64,000 nt of DNA, taken from Paraburkholderia azotifigens. Lineage in GTDB: Bacteria > Pseudomonadota > Gammaproteobacteria > Burkholderiales > Burkholderiaceae. Location of the stretch: the NCBI RefSeq assembly GCF_007995085.1, contig NZ_VOQS01000003.1:1612001-1676000 (forward strand). The letters run 5' to 3'. The position numbers were made by a program, and so were the translations under genes. Numbering within the stretch: position 1 is the first letter of the stretch; every line of letters starts with the position of its first letter. Of this stretch, positions 50,348 through 60,030 are shown in pieces. Under the pieces are notes generated by a model, which was not told the DNA's origin, did no database searches, and saw nothing but the letters and a program-made list of their open reading frames with translations.

Positions 50348-50362
50348 TATCATAAAATGATA
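50348..50362. promoter_or_regulatory. AT-rich palindrome, candidate MarR operator
   Basis: TATCAT-AAA-ATGATA is a perfect 6+3+6 palindrome in an otherwise GC-rich region, upstream of the MarR gene. MarR proteins bind short AT-rich palindromes in their own promoters. It also contains a possible leftward -10 (TATGAT). A GC hairpin at 50368-50387 lies next to it. Confidence 0.6.
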
Positions 50363-50448
50363 CATTCGGCGATGCGCGTGCATCGCCGTTCGGAAGATTC
50401 AATGCCGTAGGTGCAACGGCGCGAGACGCTTGCGCTGTTTTCCGCGTG

Positions 50449-51621
50449 TCAGGCGGCGGGACGCTGCTGTGCCTGGGCCTGCATCTGGCTTTGCCGGTAA
50501 AGGCCTTCGATCAGATCGGACTGCGTGATGATGCCGACCAGCCGGTCGTGCGTATCGGTCACGGGAATGTGGTGATGGCCGTCGTCGGCGAAGAACGGCA
50601 CCAGCTCGACGATGGGCGTGCCCGTCGCGACGGTGCGCACGTGCGTCGTCATCACGGTGCTGACGAGCCGGCCGCGATTCGCGTCGCGCTTGAAAAGGCG
50701 TGCCGACAACGCTTCCATCAAACGCAGGTCCGCGCTTTTCGGCTTGTTCGTCAGGTCGGCGCGCGTGACGATGCCCACCACGTGCTGACGCTTGTCGACG
50801 ACGGGCAGCGCCTTGATCGCATGGCGCTGCAGCAGGTCGGCGGCGGCGCGCAGCGTCGTGTCGGGCGTGATGCTGACGACGGGCGCCGACATCACGTCGC
50901 GGCACGCCAGTTCGCTGAACGTGCGCGCGTACGCCTGCATTTGCGTTTCGCGGAACAGGGTTTCGAGGTCGTCAGGATCGATGTCGAGCAGTTCGCCACG
51001 GCGATTCAGCACGGCTTCGAGGTCGGCGCGCGTGACACTGCCGCTCGATGCGGGCACTTGCGGGGCGGCGGATGGCGCGGCGCGCATCGCGTGCGGGTAG
51101 CGATGACCCGTCACCGCGTGATAGACGAGCGCCGCGCCCAGCAGCGGCGCCGACTGGATCAGGATCGGCTCCAGCACGAAGCGGAAGCCGAGCGCGTGGA
51201 TGGCCGGGCCGCCGAGCACGGCCGTCAGCGCGACCGCGCCTGACGGCGGGTGCACGCAGCGAAACGCGAACATCGCGGCGATCGCCACGCCCACGGCCAG
51301 TGCGGCCGCCGCGACGGGGTCGGCGATCAGCGTCGCGCAGGCCACGCCGACCGTCGCCGACACCAGATTCCCGCCGATGATCGACCACGGCTGCGCAAGC
51401 GGACTCGCGGGCACGCCGAACAGCAGCACGGCCGACGCACCCATCGGCGCGACCAGCATCGGAATGTTCGCGCCCGGCCCGAGCAGCAGATGCATGCTGC
51501 CGCCCGTGAAAGCAATGCCGATCAGCGCGCCGAGTGCCGAGCGCATGCGCTCGGGCCATTTGACGTTCATCGCGGCGGGATAGAAGCGCGCGAGCCACTG
51601 GAAAAAAGAGGATCGGGTCAA
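50449..51621 (-). CDS. HPP-family membrane protein with CBS domains
   Basis: 390 residues. The N-terminal HPP domain (about 20-185, four or five membrane helices) contains the defining CVHPPSGAVAL; the C-terminus has two CBS domains (MSAPVVSITPDTTLRAAADLL; MTTHVRTVATGTPIVEL). HPP proteins have been linked to nitrite or anion transport. The best start appears to be TTG 51621, because WLARFYPA is part of the usual N-terminus; ATG 51570 is the alternative. It is in the same direction as the ClC/MarR operon but 130 bp upstream. Confidence 0.87.
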   Translation of the reverse strand: MTRSSFFQWLARFYPAAMNVKWPERMRSALGALIGIAFTGGSMHLLLGPGANIPMLVAPMGASAVLLFGVPASPLAQPWSIIGGNLVSATVGVACATLIADPVAAAALAVGVAIAAMFAFRCVHPPSGAVALTAVLGGPAIHALGFRFVLEPILIQSAPLLGAALVYHAVTGHRYPHAMRAAPSAAPQVPASSGSVTRADLEAVLNRRGELLDIDPDDLETLFRETQMQAYARTFSELACRDVMSAPVVSITPDTTLRAAADLLQRHAIKALPVVDKRQHVVGIVTRADLTNKPKSADLRLMEALSARLFKRDANRGRLVSTVMTTHVRTVATGTPIVELVPFFADDGHHHIPVTDTHDRLVGIITQSDLIEGLYRQSQMQAQAQQRPAA

Positions 51622-52023
51622 GATTTTGTTCTGTAAGGAAAAACAGGGGAAACGGGCAGGCGTACCTTAAGGGAAAAGCTGTCAGAAAGGAAACAACTTG
51701 TGGTCATGGATATATGCGAACGTGATATAAATGCGCCGCGAGGTCCGGCCGGCAAGTCAGCGAATAGCCCGGATTCGCAGGGAAAACCCGTAGGCGGTAC
51801 GTCATCGCACTGCATCATGACGTGATAGGAATCGGGGCGGAAGGGGATGCGCCTGAAGCGCTTTCGAGTCGGATGGAATGGAAAATCCGGCATGAGCGGG
51901 CTGCGCCGCCCGTCCATTTTGCTCGCTGGCGCATCGCCGCATTAACGGGCATGATCGTGCCATGTGCGTGCGCCAACCCGCAGCGGCACATATCCCCCCC
52001 ATCGACGCGCCAGGAGATCAAGC
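51622..52023. other. Intergenic region between HPP and phasin genes
   Basis: About 400 bp divergent interval. It should hold promoters for both genes. No clear paired hexamers, hairpins or repeats were recognised, and the short frames here are not protein-like. A GGAGATCAAGC ribosome binding site marks its right end. Confidence 0.4.
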
Positions 52024-52443
52024 ATGGAACCCTTTGACGCCGCCAACCCGTTCGCCGAATTCAACAAGCTGTTCGAACAGTTCAAACTGCCCGGATTCGA
52101 CGTGCCGGCCGTGATGGAAGCGCGTCGCAAGGACGTCGAAGCGCTGATCGCCGCCAATCAGACGGCCGTGCAGGGCATGCAGTCGCTCGCGCAGAAGCAG
52201 GCCGAAATGCTGCGCACCACGCTGACCGAACTCCAGGATGCCGTGCAGAAGCAGGCGGCTTCGGGCGGCATGCCGTCGGCGCAAACGGCCGAACTCGTCC
52301 AGCAGACGCTGCATAAGGCGCTGGCCGACATGCAGCAGCTCACGCAGGCCGCCTATCGCACGCAGGCCGATTCGTATGCGGTGATCGCGAAGCGCGTCGA
52401 AGAAAATGTCGAAGAGCTGAAGACGCTGCTGCAGAAGAAGTAA
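52024..52443 (+). CDS. Phasin (polyhydroxyalkanoate granule protein)
   Basis: 139 residues, nearly all amphipathic helix (NPFAEFNKLFEQFKLPGFDVPAVMEARRKDVEALIAANQTAVQGMQSLAQKQAEML). This is the phasin_2-type domain; phasins coat PHA granules and control their size. ATG 52024 is preceded by AGGAGATC. The C-terminal half is a Gln/Ala coiled coil ending VEELKTLLQKK. A GC hairpin (52457-52480) follows. Burkholderia-group bacteria commonly store PHA. Confidence 0.92.
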   Translation: MEPFDAANPFAEFNKLFEQFKLPGFDVPAVMEARRKDVEALIAANQTAVQGMQSLAQKQAEMLRTTLTELQDAVQKQAASGGMPSAQTAELVQQTLHKALADMQQLTQAAYRTQADSYAVIAKRVEENVEELKTLLQKK

Positions 52444-52456
52444 CACGCGTTCATGA

Positions 52457-52480
52457 TGGGCCGCGCGCGTGTGCGGCCCA
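52457..52480 (+). terminator. Hairpin after the phasin gene
   Basis: Eight-base arms TGGGCCGC and GCGGCCCA with an eight-base loop, 13 bp after the stop. There is no T tract, so termination is uncertain. Confidence 0.4.
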
Positions 52481-52518
52481 CGCAGCTCAATCGCTCGTTA
52501 ATCGGTCGTTAATCGCGC

Positions 52519-53589
52519 TCATTTGCGCGCGGACGCCGATGCCTGCGCGATCACGCGATGCACGAAGCGCAGCTTGTCGACGACAGGCGGCGCGAGCGTG
52601 AACGGATAGCCATCGGGCATGCCGAGACTGCGGTTCAGGCTGTTCAGCGCATCCGTCAACGGAAACCAGCGTTTCATCAGATTATCGAAGCTCGCTTCCT
52701 CGACGGGCGTCTGGTCGGTCAGGCGCGGCTCGTTCGGCGCGGGCGGCAACAATGCAAGCCCGTATGCCGTCGACGTATCCAGCACGTCGACGATCAGCAG
52801 GTAGTGCGCCCAGGTTTCGGCCCAGTCTTCCCATGGATGCATCGTCGCGTATGCGCTGATAAAGCTCGCGTCCCACCCGGCGGGCGCGCCATTGTTGTAG
52901 TACGCGTCGAGCGCTTCGCCGTAATCGGTTTGCTCGTCGCCGAAACGCTCGCGAAACGGCTTGAGCCAGTGCGTGTTCGCAATCAGTTTTTCAAAGTAGT
53001 AGTGCCCGCATTCATGACGAAAGTGCCCGAGCAGCGTCCGATACGGCTCGCGCATGTCGGTGCGGATTTTCTCGCGATGCGCGTCGTCGGCTTCGGCGAT
53101 GTTCAGCGTAATGCGGCCGTTGTCGTGGCCCGTCATCACCGGGGCAGCGGGGTCGACGTTTTCGAGGAAATCGAATTCGAGGCCGTTGTCGGGATCGGCC
53201 TCGCGCGACTCGATGGTGAGGCCGAGCGCGTCGAGCGTGTATAGCAGGCGCCGCTTCGCGGTTTCGAGGCGGTACCAGTACAGCCGGTTGTTCGGTTCGG
53301 CAAGGTTCGGAATGGTGTGCGTGAGGCAGCACGAGCGGCATAGCGTCCCGGGATCGTCCGCGGGCAGCATCCAGTTGCAGACGTTCTCGACGGCATAGTT
53401 GTGGCATCGCCGATACAGTTTGCCTTCGGCATCCGGATGCAGGCTGCGCCACCGGCCTTCGCCCGCATCTTCGAACGCGCTGATTTCGCGCAGTTCGGGC
53501 ACGTAGCCGAGCAGCGCTTCGCAGCGTTCGCACAACACGTTTTCGAAAAACACACGCTGGTCGCATCGGTTGCAATGGAAGGCTTTCAT
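52519..53589 (-). CDS. Zinc-ribbon zinc metallopeptidase (DUF of PF10005 type)
   Basis: 356 residues. The N-terminus is a zinc ribbon (FHCNRCDQRVFFENVLCERC). HECGH with H192, E193 and H196 is a zincin motif, followed by YYFEKL. WEDWAETWAHYLLIVD near 290 probably gives a third ligand. A second cysteine cluster (YRRCHNY ... CRSCC) is present. The gene is divergent from the transglutaminase/ATP-grasp cluster and often occurs with it; I infer a joint role. Start ATG 53589 gives the zinc-ribbon N-terminus; the frame reaches further upstream without homology. Confidence 0.8.
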   Translation of the reverse strand: MKAFHCNRCDQRVFFENVLCERCEALLGYVPELREISAFEDAGEGRWRSLHPDAEGKLYRRCHNYAVENVCNWMLPADDPGTLCRSCCLTHTIPNLAEPNNRLYWYRLETAKRRLLYTLDALGLTIESREADPDNGLEFDFLENVDPAAPVMTGHDNGRITLNIAEADDAHREKIRTDMREPYRTLLGHFRHECGHYYFEKLIANTHWLKPFRERFGDEQTDYGEALDAYYNNGAPAGWDASFISAYATMHPWEDWAETWAHYLLIVDVLDTSTAYGLALLPPAPNEPRLTDQTPVEEASFDNLMKRWFPLTDALNSLNRSLGMPDGYPFTLAPPVVDKLRFVHRVIAQASASARK

Positions 53590-53927
53590 CGCGTCAACCC
53601 GGTTGTGTCGTGCCATTAAGGACGGTGCAAAGCGCAGGCGCAAAGCGCTCGCGTTCCCGCAATCTTCATGCCGCTCCGCTATAACGGTCGATGATCGCGC
53701 GCACATTGCGAGGGCGGACGGATTCATGCATGCGCCGATTTGGTGCGTGCACTGCGTCGAGCGATGTCGCGAGCCGAGTCCAGCAAGCATGCAGCCCAGA
53801 CGTGACAACGCGATCGCTCCACACGCAAGATCCGCAGCACGTTTGCGTTCAACGGCATAAAGCTTGCTTTTCGCGGCTGCCCCCTGCGGTTACCCCGTTA
53901 TCGGCTTTTTCAGTCCAGGAGTCCGGA
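53590..53927. other. Divergent control region of the metallopeptidase and transglutaminase cluster
   Basis: About 340 bp. Open frames continue into it from the transglutaminase gene but with Cys/Arg-rich residues that do not look like protein. No operator or paired hexamers were recognised. AGGAG at 53917-53921 serves GTG 53928. Confidence 0.45.
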
Positions 53928-56900
53928 GTGTCCATACGCGTCGCGCTGAATCATGTCACGCATTACCGGTATGACCGTCTCGTCGGATTGTCGCCGCAGG
54001 TCGTGCGGCTGCGCCCGGCGCCGCATTGCCGCACGCCGATCCTTTCGTACTCGATGCGCGTCGAACCGGAGCAGCACTTCATCAACTGGCAGCAGGACGC
54101 ATTCGCGAACTATCAGGCGCGGCTCGTGTTTCCCGAGCGCACGCCCGAGTTCAAGATCACGGTCGATCTCGTCGCGGAGATGGCCGTCTACAACCCGTTC
54201 GATTTCTTTCTCGAACCGTCCGCCGAGCAGTTCCCGTTCGAGTACGCGCCCGAACTCGCCGCCGAGCTTGCGCCATACCGGATCAAGCGCGAGATGACGC
54301 CGCGTTTCGCGGAGTTCGTCGCGAGCATCGACCGCTCGCCGCGCGGCACGACCGATTTCCTCGTCGACCTGAACCAGCGCCTGCAACGCGACATCCGCTA
54401 TCTGATCCGGATGGAGCCGGGCGTGCAGACACCGGAGGAAACGCTCGTCAACGCGTCGGGTTCGTGCCGCGACTCGGGCTGGCTGCTGGTCGAAACGCTG
54501 CGCCAGCTGGGGCTCGCGGCGCGCTTCGTATCCGGTTATCTACTGCAGCTGGCGCCCGATACGAAGTCGCTCGATGGCCCGCGCGGCACCGAATACGACT
54601 TCACCGACCTGCACGCGTGGTGCGAAGTGTTCCTGCCCGGCGCGGGCTGGATCGGCTTCGATCCGACGTCGGGTTTGCTCGCGGGTGAAGGGCATATTCC
54701 CGTCGCGTGCACGCCGGAGCCGGGCAGCGCCGCGCCGATTTCGGGCGCCGTCGACGAATCCGAAGTCGAATTCGCGCACGCGATGTCGATTACCCGGGTG
54801 CTCGAATCGCCGCGCGTCACGAAACCCTATACGGAAGCGGCGTGGGACCGCGTGCTGACGATGGGCGCGCACGTCGACAGCCAGCTCGACGCCATGGACG
54901 TGCGCCTGACGATGGGCGGCGAGCCCACTTTCGTCTCGGTGCGCGACCGCGATGCCGCCGAATGGAACACCGACGCGCTCGGACCGACCAAGCGCGCCTA
55001 CGCCGTCGCGCTGATGGACAAGTTGCGCGCGTGCTACGGCGCGAACGGCTTTTTGCATATCGGCCAGGGCAAGTGGTATCCGGGCGAGCAGTTGCCGCGC
55101 TGGGCGCTGTCGCTGTACTGGCGTGCGGACGGCGAGCCGTGCTGGCGCGACCCGACGCTGTTCGCGGACGAGCGCAACCCGGGCCACTACACATCCGGCG
55201 ATGCGCAGCGCTTTCTCAGCGTGCTGGCGGGCAAGCTGTCGGTCGACAGCCAGTATGTGCAGGCAGGCTACGAGGACACGTGGTACTACCTGTGGCGCGA
55301 ACGGCGCTTGCCCGTCAACGTCGACCCGTTCGATTCGCGCCTCGACGACGAAATGGAGCGCGTGCGCTTGTGCCGCGTGTTCGACGCGGGGCTGTCGGGT
55401 GTGACGGGTTACGTGCTGCCGATTGCGCGCTCGGAGAACGGTCCTGGCTGGACGAGCGGCGCGTGGTTCTTCCGCGACGAGCGCATGTATCTGATCCCCG
55501 GCGATTCGCCGATGGGCTATCGCTTGCCGCTCGATTCCCTGCCGTGGGTGTCGAAGGCCGACTATCCGTATCAGCATGCGCACGACCCGTTCGCGGAAAC
55601 GGTGCCGCTGCGTGCGTCGGCTGAGTTGCGGATGCAGTACGACGGCGTGTCGCGAGATGCGCGAAGCGGCGGCACGGATTTCGATGGCACAGGCGCAGGC
55701 GCAGGCGCAACGGGCACAGGCAGAGGCACATCGCCGCAAGACCGCGTTCCCGAACGCGGCGAATCGGCGTCGTCGGTGATCCGCACGGCGTTGTGCGTCG
55801 AGGCGCGCAATCCGGCGCGCGCAGCAGGCCCGAAAGTCGAAGCGGACGCGATGGGCGACGGCCGCGCGCTGCTGCATGTCTTCATGCCGCCGCTGACCGC
55901 GCTCGACGATTATCTCGACCTGCTCGCCGCCGTCGAAGCGACGGCCGCCGGGTTGAACATGCAGGTCGTGATCGAAGGCTATCCGCCGCCGCGCGATCCG
56001 CGCCTGCAAATGCTGCAGGTGACGCCCGATCCCGGCGTGATCGAGGTGAACATTCATCCGGCGAAGAACTGGAACCAACTCGTCGATCACACCGAGTTCC
56101 TGTACAACGCCGCGCACGAGTCGTATCTGAGCACGGAGAAGTTCATGCTCGACGGCCGCCACGCGGGCACGGGCGGCGGCAATCACTTCGTGCTCGGCGG
56201 CGCGACGCCTGCCGACAGTCCGTTCCTGCGCCGCCCCGATCTGCTCGCGAGCCTCGTCGCTTACTGGCACAACCATCCGTCGCTGTCGTATCTGTTTTCC
56301 GGGCTCTTCATCGGGCCGACGAGCCAGGCGCCGCGCGTCGACGAAGCGCGCAATGACCAGGTCTACGAACTCGAACTCGCGTTCGACGAGCTTCAACGGC
56401 AGATCGACCGGCTCGGCGGCAAGGACTCGGCGCAGCTGCCGCCGTGGATGATCGACCGTGCGCTGCGCAACATCCTGATCGACGTGACGGGCAATACGCA
56501 CCGCGCCGAATTCTGCATTGACAAGCTCTATTCGCCCGACGGCCCGACAGGACGCCTCGGCCTGCTCGAACTGCGCGGTTTCGAAATGCCGCCGCACGCG
56601 CGCATGAGTCTCGTGCAGCAACTGCTGCTGCGCGCGCTGGTCGCGAAGTTCTGGAAGACGCCGTACACGACTCGCCTCACGCGCTGGGGCACGGAGCTGC
56701 ACGACCGTTTCCTGCTCGGCACCTTCGTGCAGATGGATTTCGACGATGTGCTCGCCGATCTGCGCGATGCAGGCTTTGCGTTCGAGAGCGAATGGTTCGC
56801 GCCGCACTTCGCGTTCCGCTTCCCGGCCATCGGCGAGATGCACGCGAACGGTTTGTCGCTGGCGATCAGTGGCGCGCTGGAGCCGTGGCACGTGATGGGC

Positions 56901-57359
56901 GAGGAGGGGGCGGCGGGCGGCACGGTGCGCTATGTGGATTCGTCGGTGGAGCGGCTCGAAGTGAAGGTGCTGGGGCTCAACGACAACCGTCATCGCGTGA
57001 GCGTGAACGGCGTGACCTTGCCGTTGCAGCCGACGGGCCGCGTCAGCGAATTCGTCGCGGGCGTGCGCTTCCGCGCATGGCAGCAGTCGTCGGCGCTGCA
57101 TCCTACGATTGGTGTGCATGCGCCGCTGACGTTCGATGTCGTCGATATGTGGACGGGGCGCTCGATCGGCGGATGCCAGTATCATGTCGCTCATCCCGGC
57201 GGACGCAGCTATCAGACGTTCCCGGTCAATGCGTACGAAGCGGAAAGCCGGCGCCGCGCGCGCTTCTTCACGACGGGGCACACACCGGGCTCGTTGGGTG
57301 TGGACGAAGCGCCGCGCAGTCTCGAGTTTCCGTTCACGCTGGATTTGCGGCACTGGTAA
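53928..57359 (+). CDS. Transglutaminase-like protein with DUF2126 domain
   Basis: 1143 residues. An N-terminal transglutaminase-like thiol domain (about 1-290) has catalytic candidates C180 (SGSCRDSGW), H229 (DLHAWCEV) and D245 (FDPTSG). The large DUF2126 part follows (about 300-1143), with conserved segments such as TMGGEPTFVSV and EVNIHPAKNWNQLV and a Gly-rich insert near 590. GTG 53928 is supported by AGGAG and by the family N-terminus SIRVALNHVTHYRYD. It heads a three-gene unit with an ATP-grasp protein and a second transglutaminase. Family knowledge suggests peptide-bond or isopeptide chemistry, but the product is unknown. Confidence 0.9.
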   Translation: MSIRVALNHVTHYRYDRLVGLSPQVVRLRPAPHCRTPILSYSMRVEPEQHFINWQQDAFANYQARLVFPERTPEFKITVDLVAEMAVYNPFDFFLEPSAEQFPFEYAPELAAELAPYRIKREMTPRFAEFVASIDRSPRGTTDFLVDLNQRLQRDIRYLIRMEPGVQTPEETLVNASGSCRDSGWLLVETLRQLGLAARFVSGYLLQLAPDTKSLDGPRGTEYDFTDLHAWCEVFLPGAGWIGFDPTSGLLAGEGHIPVACTPEPGSAAPISGAVDESEVEFAHAMSITRVLESPRVTKPYTEAAWDRVLTMGAHVDSQLDAMDVRLTMGGEPTFVSVRDRDAAEWNTDALGPTKRAYAVALMDKLRACYGANGFLHIGQGKWYPGEQLPRWALSLYWRADGEPCWRDPTLFADERNPGHYTSGDAQRFLSVLAGKLSVDSQYVQAGYEDTWYYLWRERRLPVNVDPFDSRLDDEMERVRLCRVFDAGLSGVTGYVLPIARSENGPGWTSGAWFFRDERMYLIPGDSPMGYRLPLDSLPWVSKADYPYQHAHDPFAETVPLRASAELRMQYDGVSRDARSGGTDFDGTGAGAGATGTGRGTSPQDRVPERGESASSVIRTALCVEARNPARAAGPKVEADAMGDGRALLHVFMPPLTALDDYLDLLAAVEATAAGLNMQVVIEGYPPPRDPRLQMLQVTPDPGVIEVNIHPAKNWNQLVDHTEFLYNAAHESYLSTEKFMLDGRHAGTGGGNHFVLGGATPADSPFLRRPDLLASLVAYWHNHPSLSYLFSGLFIGPTSQAPRVDEARNDQVYELELAFDELQRQIDRLGGKDSAQLPPWMIDRALRNILIDVTGNTHRAEFCIDKLYSPDGPTGRLGLLELRGFEMPPHARMSLVQQLLLRALVAKFWKTPYTTRLTRWGTELHDRFLLGTFVQMDFDDVLADLRDAGFAFESEWFAPHFAFRFPAIGEMHANGLSLAISGALEPWHVMGEEGAAGGTVRYVDSSVERLEVKVLGLNDNRHRVSVNGVTLPLQPTGRVSEFVAGVRFRAWQQSSALHPTIGVHAPLTFDVVDMWTGRSIGGCQYHVAHPGGRSYQTFPVNAYEAESRRRARFFTTGHTPGSLGVDEAPRSLEFPFTLDLRHW

Positions 57360-57417
57360 GCCGCCGCTGAAACCGCAACACTGATAATCGCCACAACAAC
57401 AGACTCGCGACGACATC

Positions 57418-60030
57418 TTGGCCTTTCAATCGACCTTTCCGTTCGAAGCGGCAGCAGGCCATCCGGACGCGCTCGCGTTGCTGCGCACGCTGCCCATGCT
57501 GGATGCGCGCGACGGCCACTGGGACGAACTGCGCGATGTGTCGGGCCTGCTGCGCGAGCGGTGGCGGCGCTTCTTCGAACTGCTCGGCGAGGAAGGTGTC
57601 GCGGGTCTGGAGCCGGGGCGCGCGTCGATCGCGCAGCAGGTGCGCGACAACGACATCACGTACAACGTCTACGCGGACAAGGGCGAGCCGCGTCCGTGGG
57701 CGCTCGACCTGCTGCCCTTCATCATCGACGAAGACGAATGGGCGCATATCGAGCGCGGGGTGAAGCAGCGCGCGAAGCTGCTCAACGCGATCGTCGCCGA
57801 TGTGTATGGGCCGCAGAAACTGCTGCTGCACAGCAAGCTGCCGCCCGCACTGGTGTTCGGACATCCCGGTTATTTGCGCGCGATAAAAGGCTTCGTGCCG
57901 CAAGCCGGCCAGTTTCTGCCGGTGGTCGGCGTGGATCTGGCGCGCGCGCCGGATGGCGCCTGGACGGTCGTCTCACATCGCACGGAAGTGCCGTCGGGAC
58001 TCGGTTACGCGCTCGAAAACCGCATGATCGTGTCGAACGTCTTCGCCGATGCGTTCCGCGAAATGCGCGTGAGCCGGCTCGCGCCCACGTTCTCCACACT
58101 GATCGCGACACTCGCCGAATGGGCGCGCGCGACGATGCGCGACGGCAACGCCGACAGCGCGCCGCATATCGCGCTGCTCACGCCGGGCCCGTTCGCGGAA
58201 ACCTATTTCGAGCATGCGTTCCTCGCGCGCTATCTGGGCGTGACGCTCGTCGAAGGCAAAGACCTGACGGTGCGCAACGACATGCTGTATCTGAAGACGC
58301 TCACCGGTCTGGAGCGCGTGCACGTCGTGCTGCGGCGTCTCGACGATGCATTCTGCGACCCCGTCGAATTGCGCGCCGATTCGACGATCGGCGTGCCCGG
58401 TCTGTTGCAGGTGATGCGTGCAGGCAATGTGATCGTGTCGAACGTGCCCGGTTCGGGCTTTCTCGAATCGCCTGCCATGCATGGCTTTTTGCCGGGCATC
58501 GCCCAGACGTTGCTCGACGAACCGCTGGTGCTCAACGGCGTGTCGACCTGGTGGTGCGGCGAAGAAGCTGCGCGCGAGCACGCGTTCGCGAACATGGACG
58601 AAGCGTTTCTGCAACCGACGTGGCCGGCACGCAAGCCCGATGGGCCGCCCGGCATCGCGCAGGGCGTGCAGCGGCTCGATGCATGGAAGAGCCGCATCGA
58701 GCGCGCGCCCGATGCGTTCACGATCCAGCAGCCGCTGCCGTATTCGTGCACGCCGCGCTATGAAGACGGCACGCTCGGCAATCGTCCGGGCGTGCTGCGC
58801 GCGATCGCCGTCGCCGATGCGAACGGCGACTGGCATGTGCTGCCCGGCGGCTTCACGCGTCTCGCGGCGGAGCGGCAGTCGTCGGTGTCGATGCAGTTCG
58901 GCGGCAGCAGTGTCGATACGTGGGTGCTGTCGAGCCAGCCGAATTCGACTTTCACGCTCTTGCCGTCGCCGCTCGAACCCGCCGATCTCGCGCGCAAGCA
59001 TCGCACGGTGTCGAGCCGTGCCGCGGAAAACCTGTTCTGGAGCGGACGTTACGGCGAGCGCGCGGAAAACAACGTGCGGCTGTTGCGGCTGATACTCGGC
59101 TCGCTGGAAAGCAACGGCGCGGACACGATGTTCGCAACGCTCGCCGAACTCGCGCTGCAATTCGGTCTCGTGCAACCGGGCGACATCGTCGCGGGACAAT
59201 CGTTGCAGGCGTTCGAGCGCACGCTGGTTGCGAATCTGCACGAAAACACGGGCGCTTACAGCATTGGGCAAAACCTCGCGAGCCAGGCGCGCGCGAGCGG
59301 TGAGATACGCGGGCGGCTGTCGAACGATCACTGGCGCATCACGCTCGCGGCGCGCAACGACTTCCGCGACGCATTGCACGAACTGACGCCCGCTGCGGCT
59401 GTTTCGTCGAATGCGTCGTCGCGCGGCAAGGCGCGCTATAACCGCGTGTCGCTGATGAACGCGCTCGAACATCTCGCGACGCAGCTGGCTGCCATTAGCG
59501 GCGCGCAAGGCGACCGCATGACGCGCGACGAAGCATGGCGTTTGATGTTCGCGGGCCGCCATATCGAGCGCGTGTGGGCGATGACGTCGATCCTGCGCGT
59601 CGTCGCGATGCAGCGCCAGCTCGCGACGCCCGCCGCATTCGATCTGCTGCTGCAACTGTTCGACAGCACGCTCACGTATCGCTCGCTGTATCCGGGACGT
59701 CTCGAAGTACCCGCGCTGATCGATCTGCTCGTCATCGAGCCGACGAATCCGCGCGGACTGTACGGCGTCTATGCACGCTTGCGCTCGAAGCTCGACGACA
59801 TTTCGCGGGCGGCGGGCGGCAGGCGGCATCGTCCGTTCAGCGATTTGTTGCCGTCCGCGAGCATGTTGCCGTCGCTCGAACAGCTGTGCACGACGGACGG
59901 CGACGGCCTGTACGCGGAGCTGGTTTCGCTATGCGACCGCCTGGCGATGAACGTGACGGCCGCCGCCAACGAAATCAGCGCGCGCTATTTCAGTCACGCG
60001 AATACGCTCGCGGCGCAGGTGTCGTCATGA
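57418..60030 (+). CDS. Circularly permuted ATP-grasp protein fused to alpha-E domain
   Basis: 870 residues. Residues 1-480 are a circularly permuted ATP-grasp (DUF404/407; HTD-type segment TYNVYADKGEPRPWALDLLPFIIDEDEW, and YLKTLTGLERVHVVLRRLDD), followed by an alpha-E (DUF403) domain (about 540-870; ENLFWSGRYGERAENNVRLLRLIL). In many bacteria these are two proteins; here they are fused. ATP-grasp enzymes of this type are predicted amidoligases. The start is TTG 57418. The stop overlaps the next gene. Confidence 0.9.
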   Translation: MAFQSTFPFEAAAGHPDALALLRTLPMLDARDGHWDELRDVSGLLRERWRRFFELLGEEGVAGLEPGRASIAQQVRDNDITYNVYADKGEPRPWALDLLPFIIDEDEWAHIERGVKQRAKLLNAIVADVYGPQKLLLHSKLPPALVFGHPGYLRAIKGFVPQAGQFLPVVGVDLARAPDGAWTVVSHRTEVPSGLGYALENRMIVSNVFADAFREMRVSRLAPTFSTLIATLAEWARATMRDGNADSAPHIALLTPGPFAETYFEHAFLARYLGVTLVEGKDLTVRNDMLYLKTLTGLERVHVVLRRLDDAFCDPVELRADSTIGVPGLLQVMRAGNVIVSNVPGSGFLESPAMHGFLPGIAQTLLDEPLVLNGVSTWWCGEEAAREHAFANMDEAFLQPTWPARKPDGPPGIAQGVQRLDAWKSRIERAPDAFTIQQPLPYSCTPRYEDGTLGNRPGVLRAIAVADANGDWHVLPGGFTRLAAERQSSVSMQFGGSSVDTWVLSSQPNSTFTLLPSPLEPADLARKHRTVSSRAAENLFWSGRYGERAENNVRLLRLILGSLESNGADTMFATLAELALQFGLVQPGDIVAGQSLQAFERTLVANLHENTGAYSIGQNLASQARASGEIRGRLSNDHWRITLAARNDFRDALHELTPAAAVSSNASSRGKARYNRVSLMNALEHLATQLAAISGAQGDRMTRDEAWRLMFAGRHIERVWAMTSILRVVAMQRQLATPAAFDLLLQLFDSTLTYRSLYPGRLEVPALIDLLVIEPTNPRGLYGVYARLRSKLDDISRAAGGRRHRPFSDLLPSASMLPSLEQLCTTDGDGLYAELVSLCDRLAMNVTAAANEISARYFSHANTLAAQVSS

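Noticed and set aside
50368..50387. GC hairpin upstream of the MarR gene as a terminator
   Set aside because: It has no T tract on either strand and no gene ends immediately before it.
54540..57416. Open frame of about 958 codons on the minus strand opposite the DUF2126 gene
   Set aside because: Arg/His/Gln-rich composition, no ribosome binding site and no motifs. The plus strand encodes a clear transglutaminase-DUF2126 protein.
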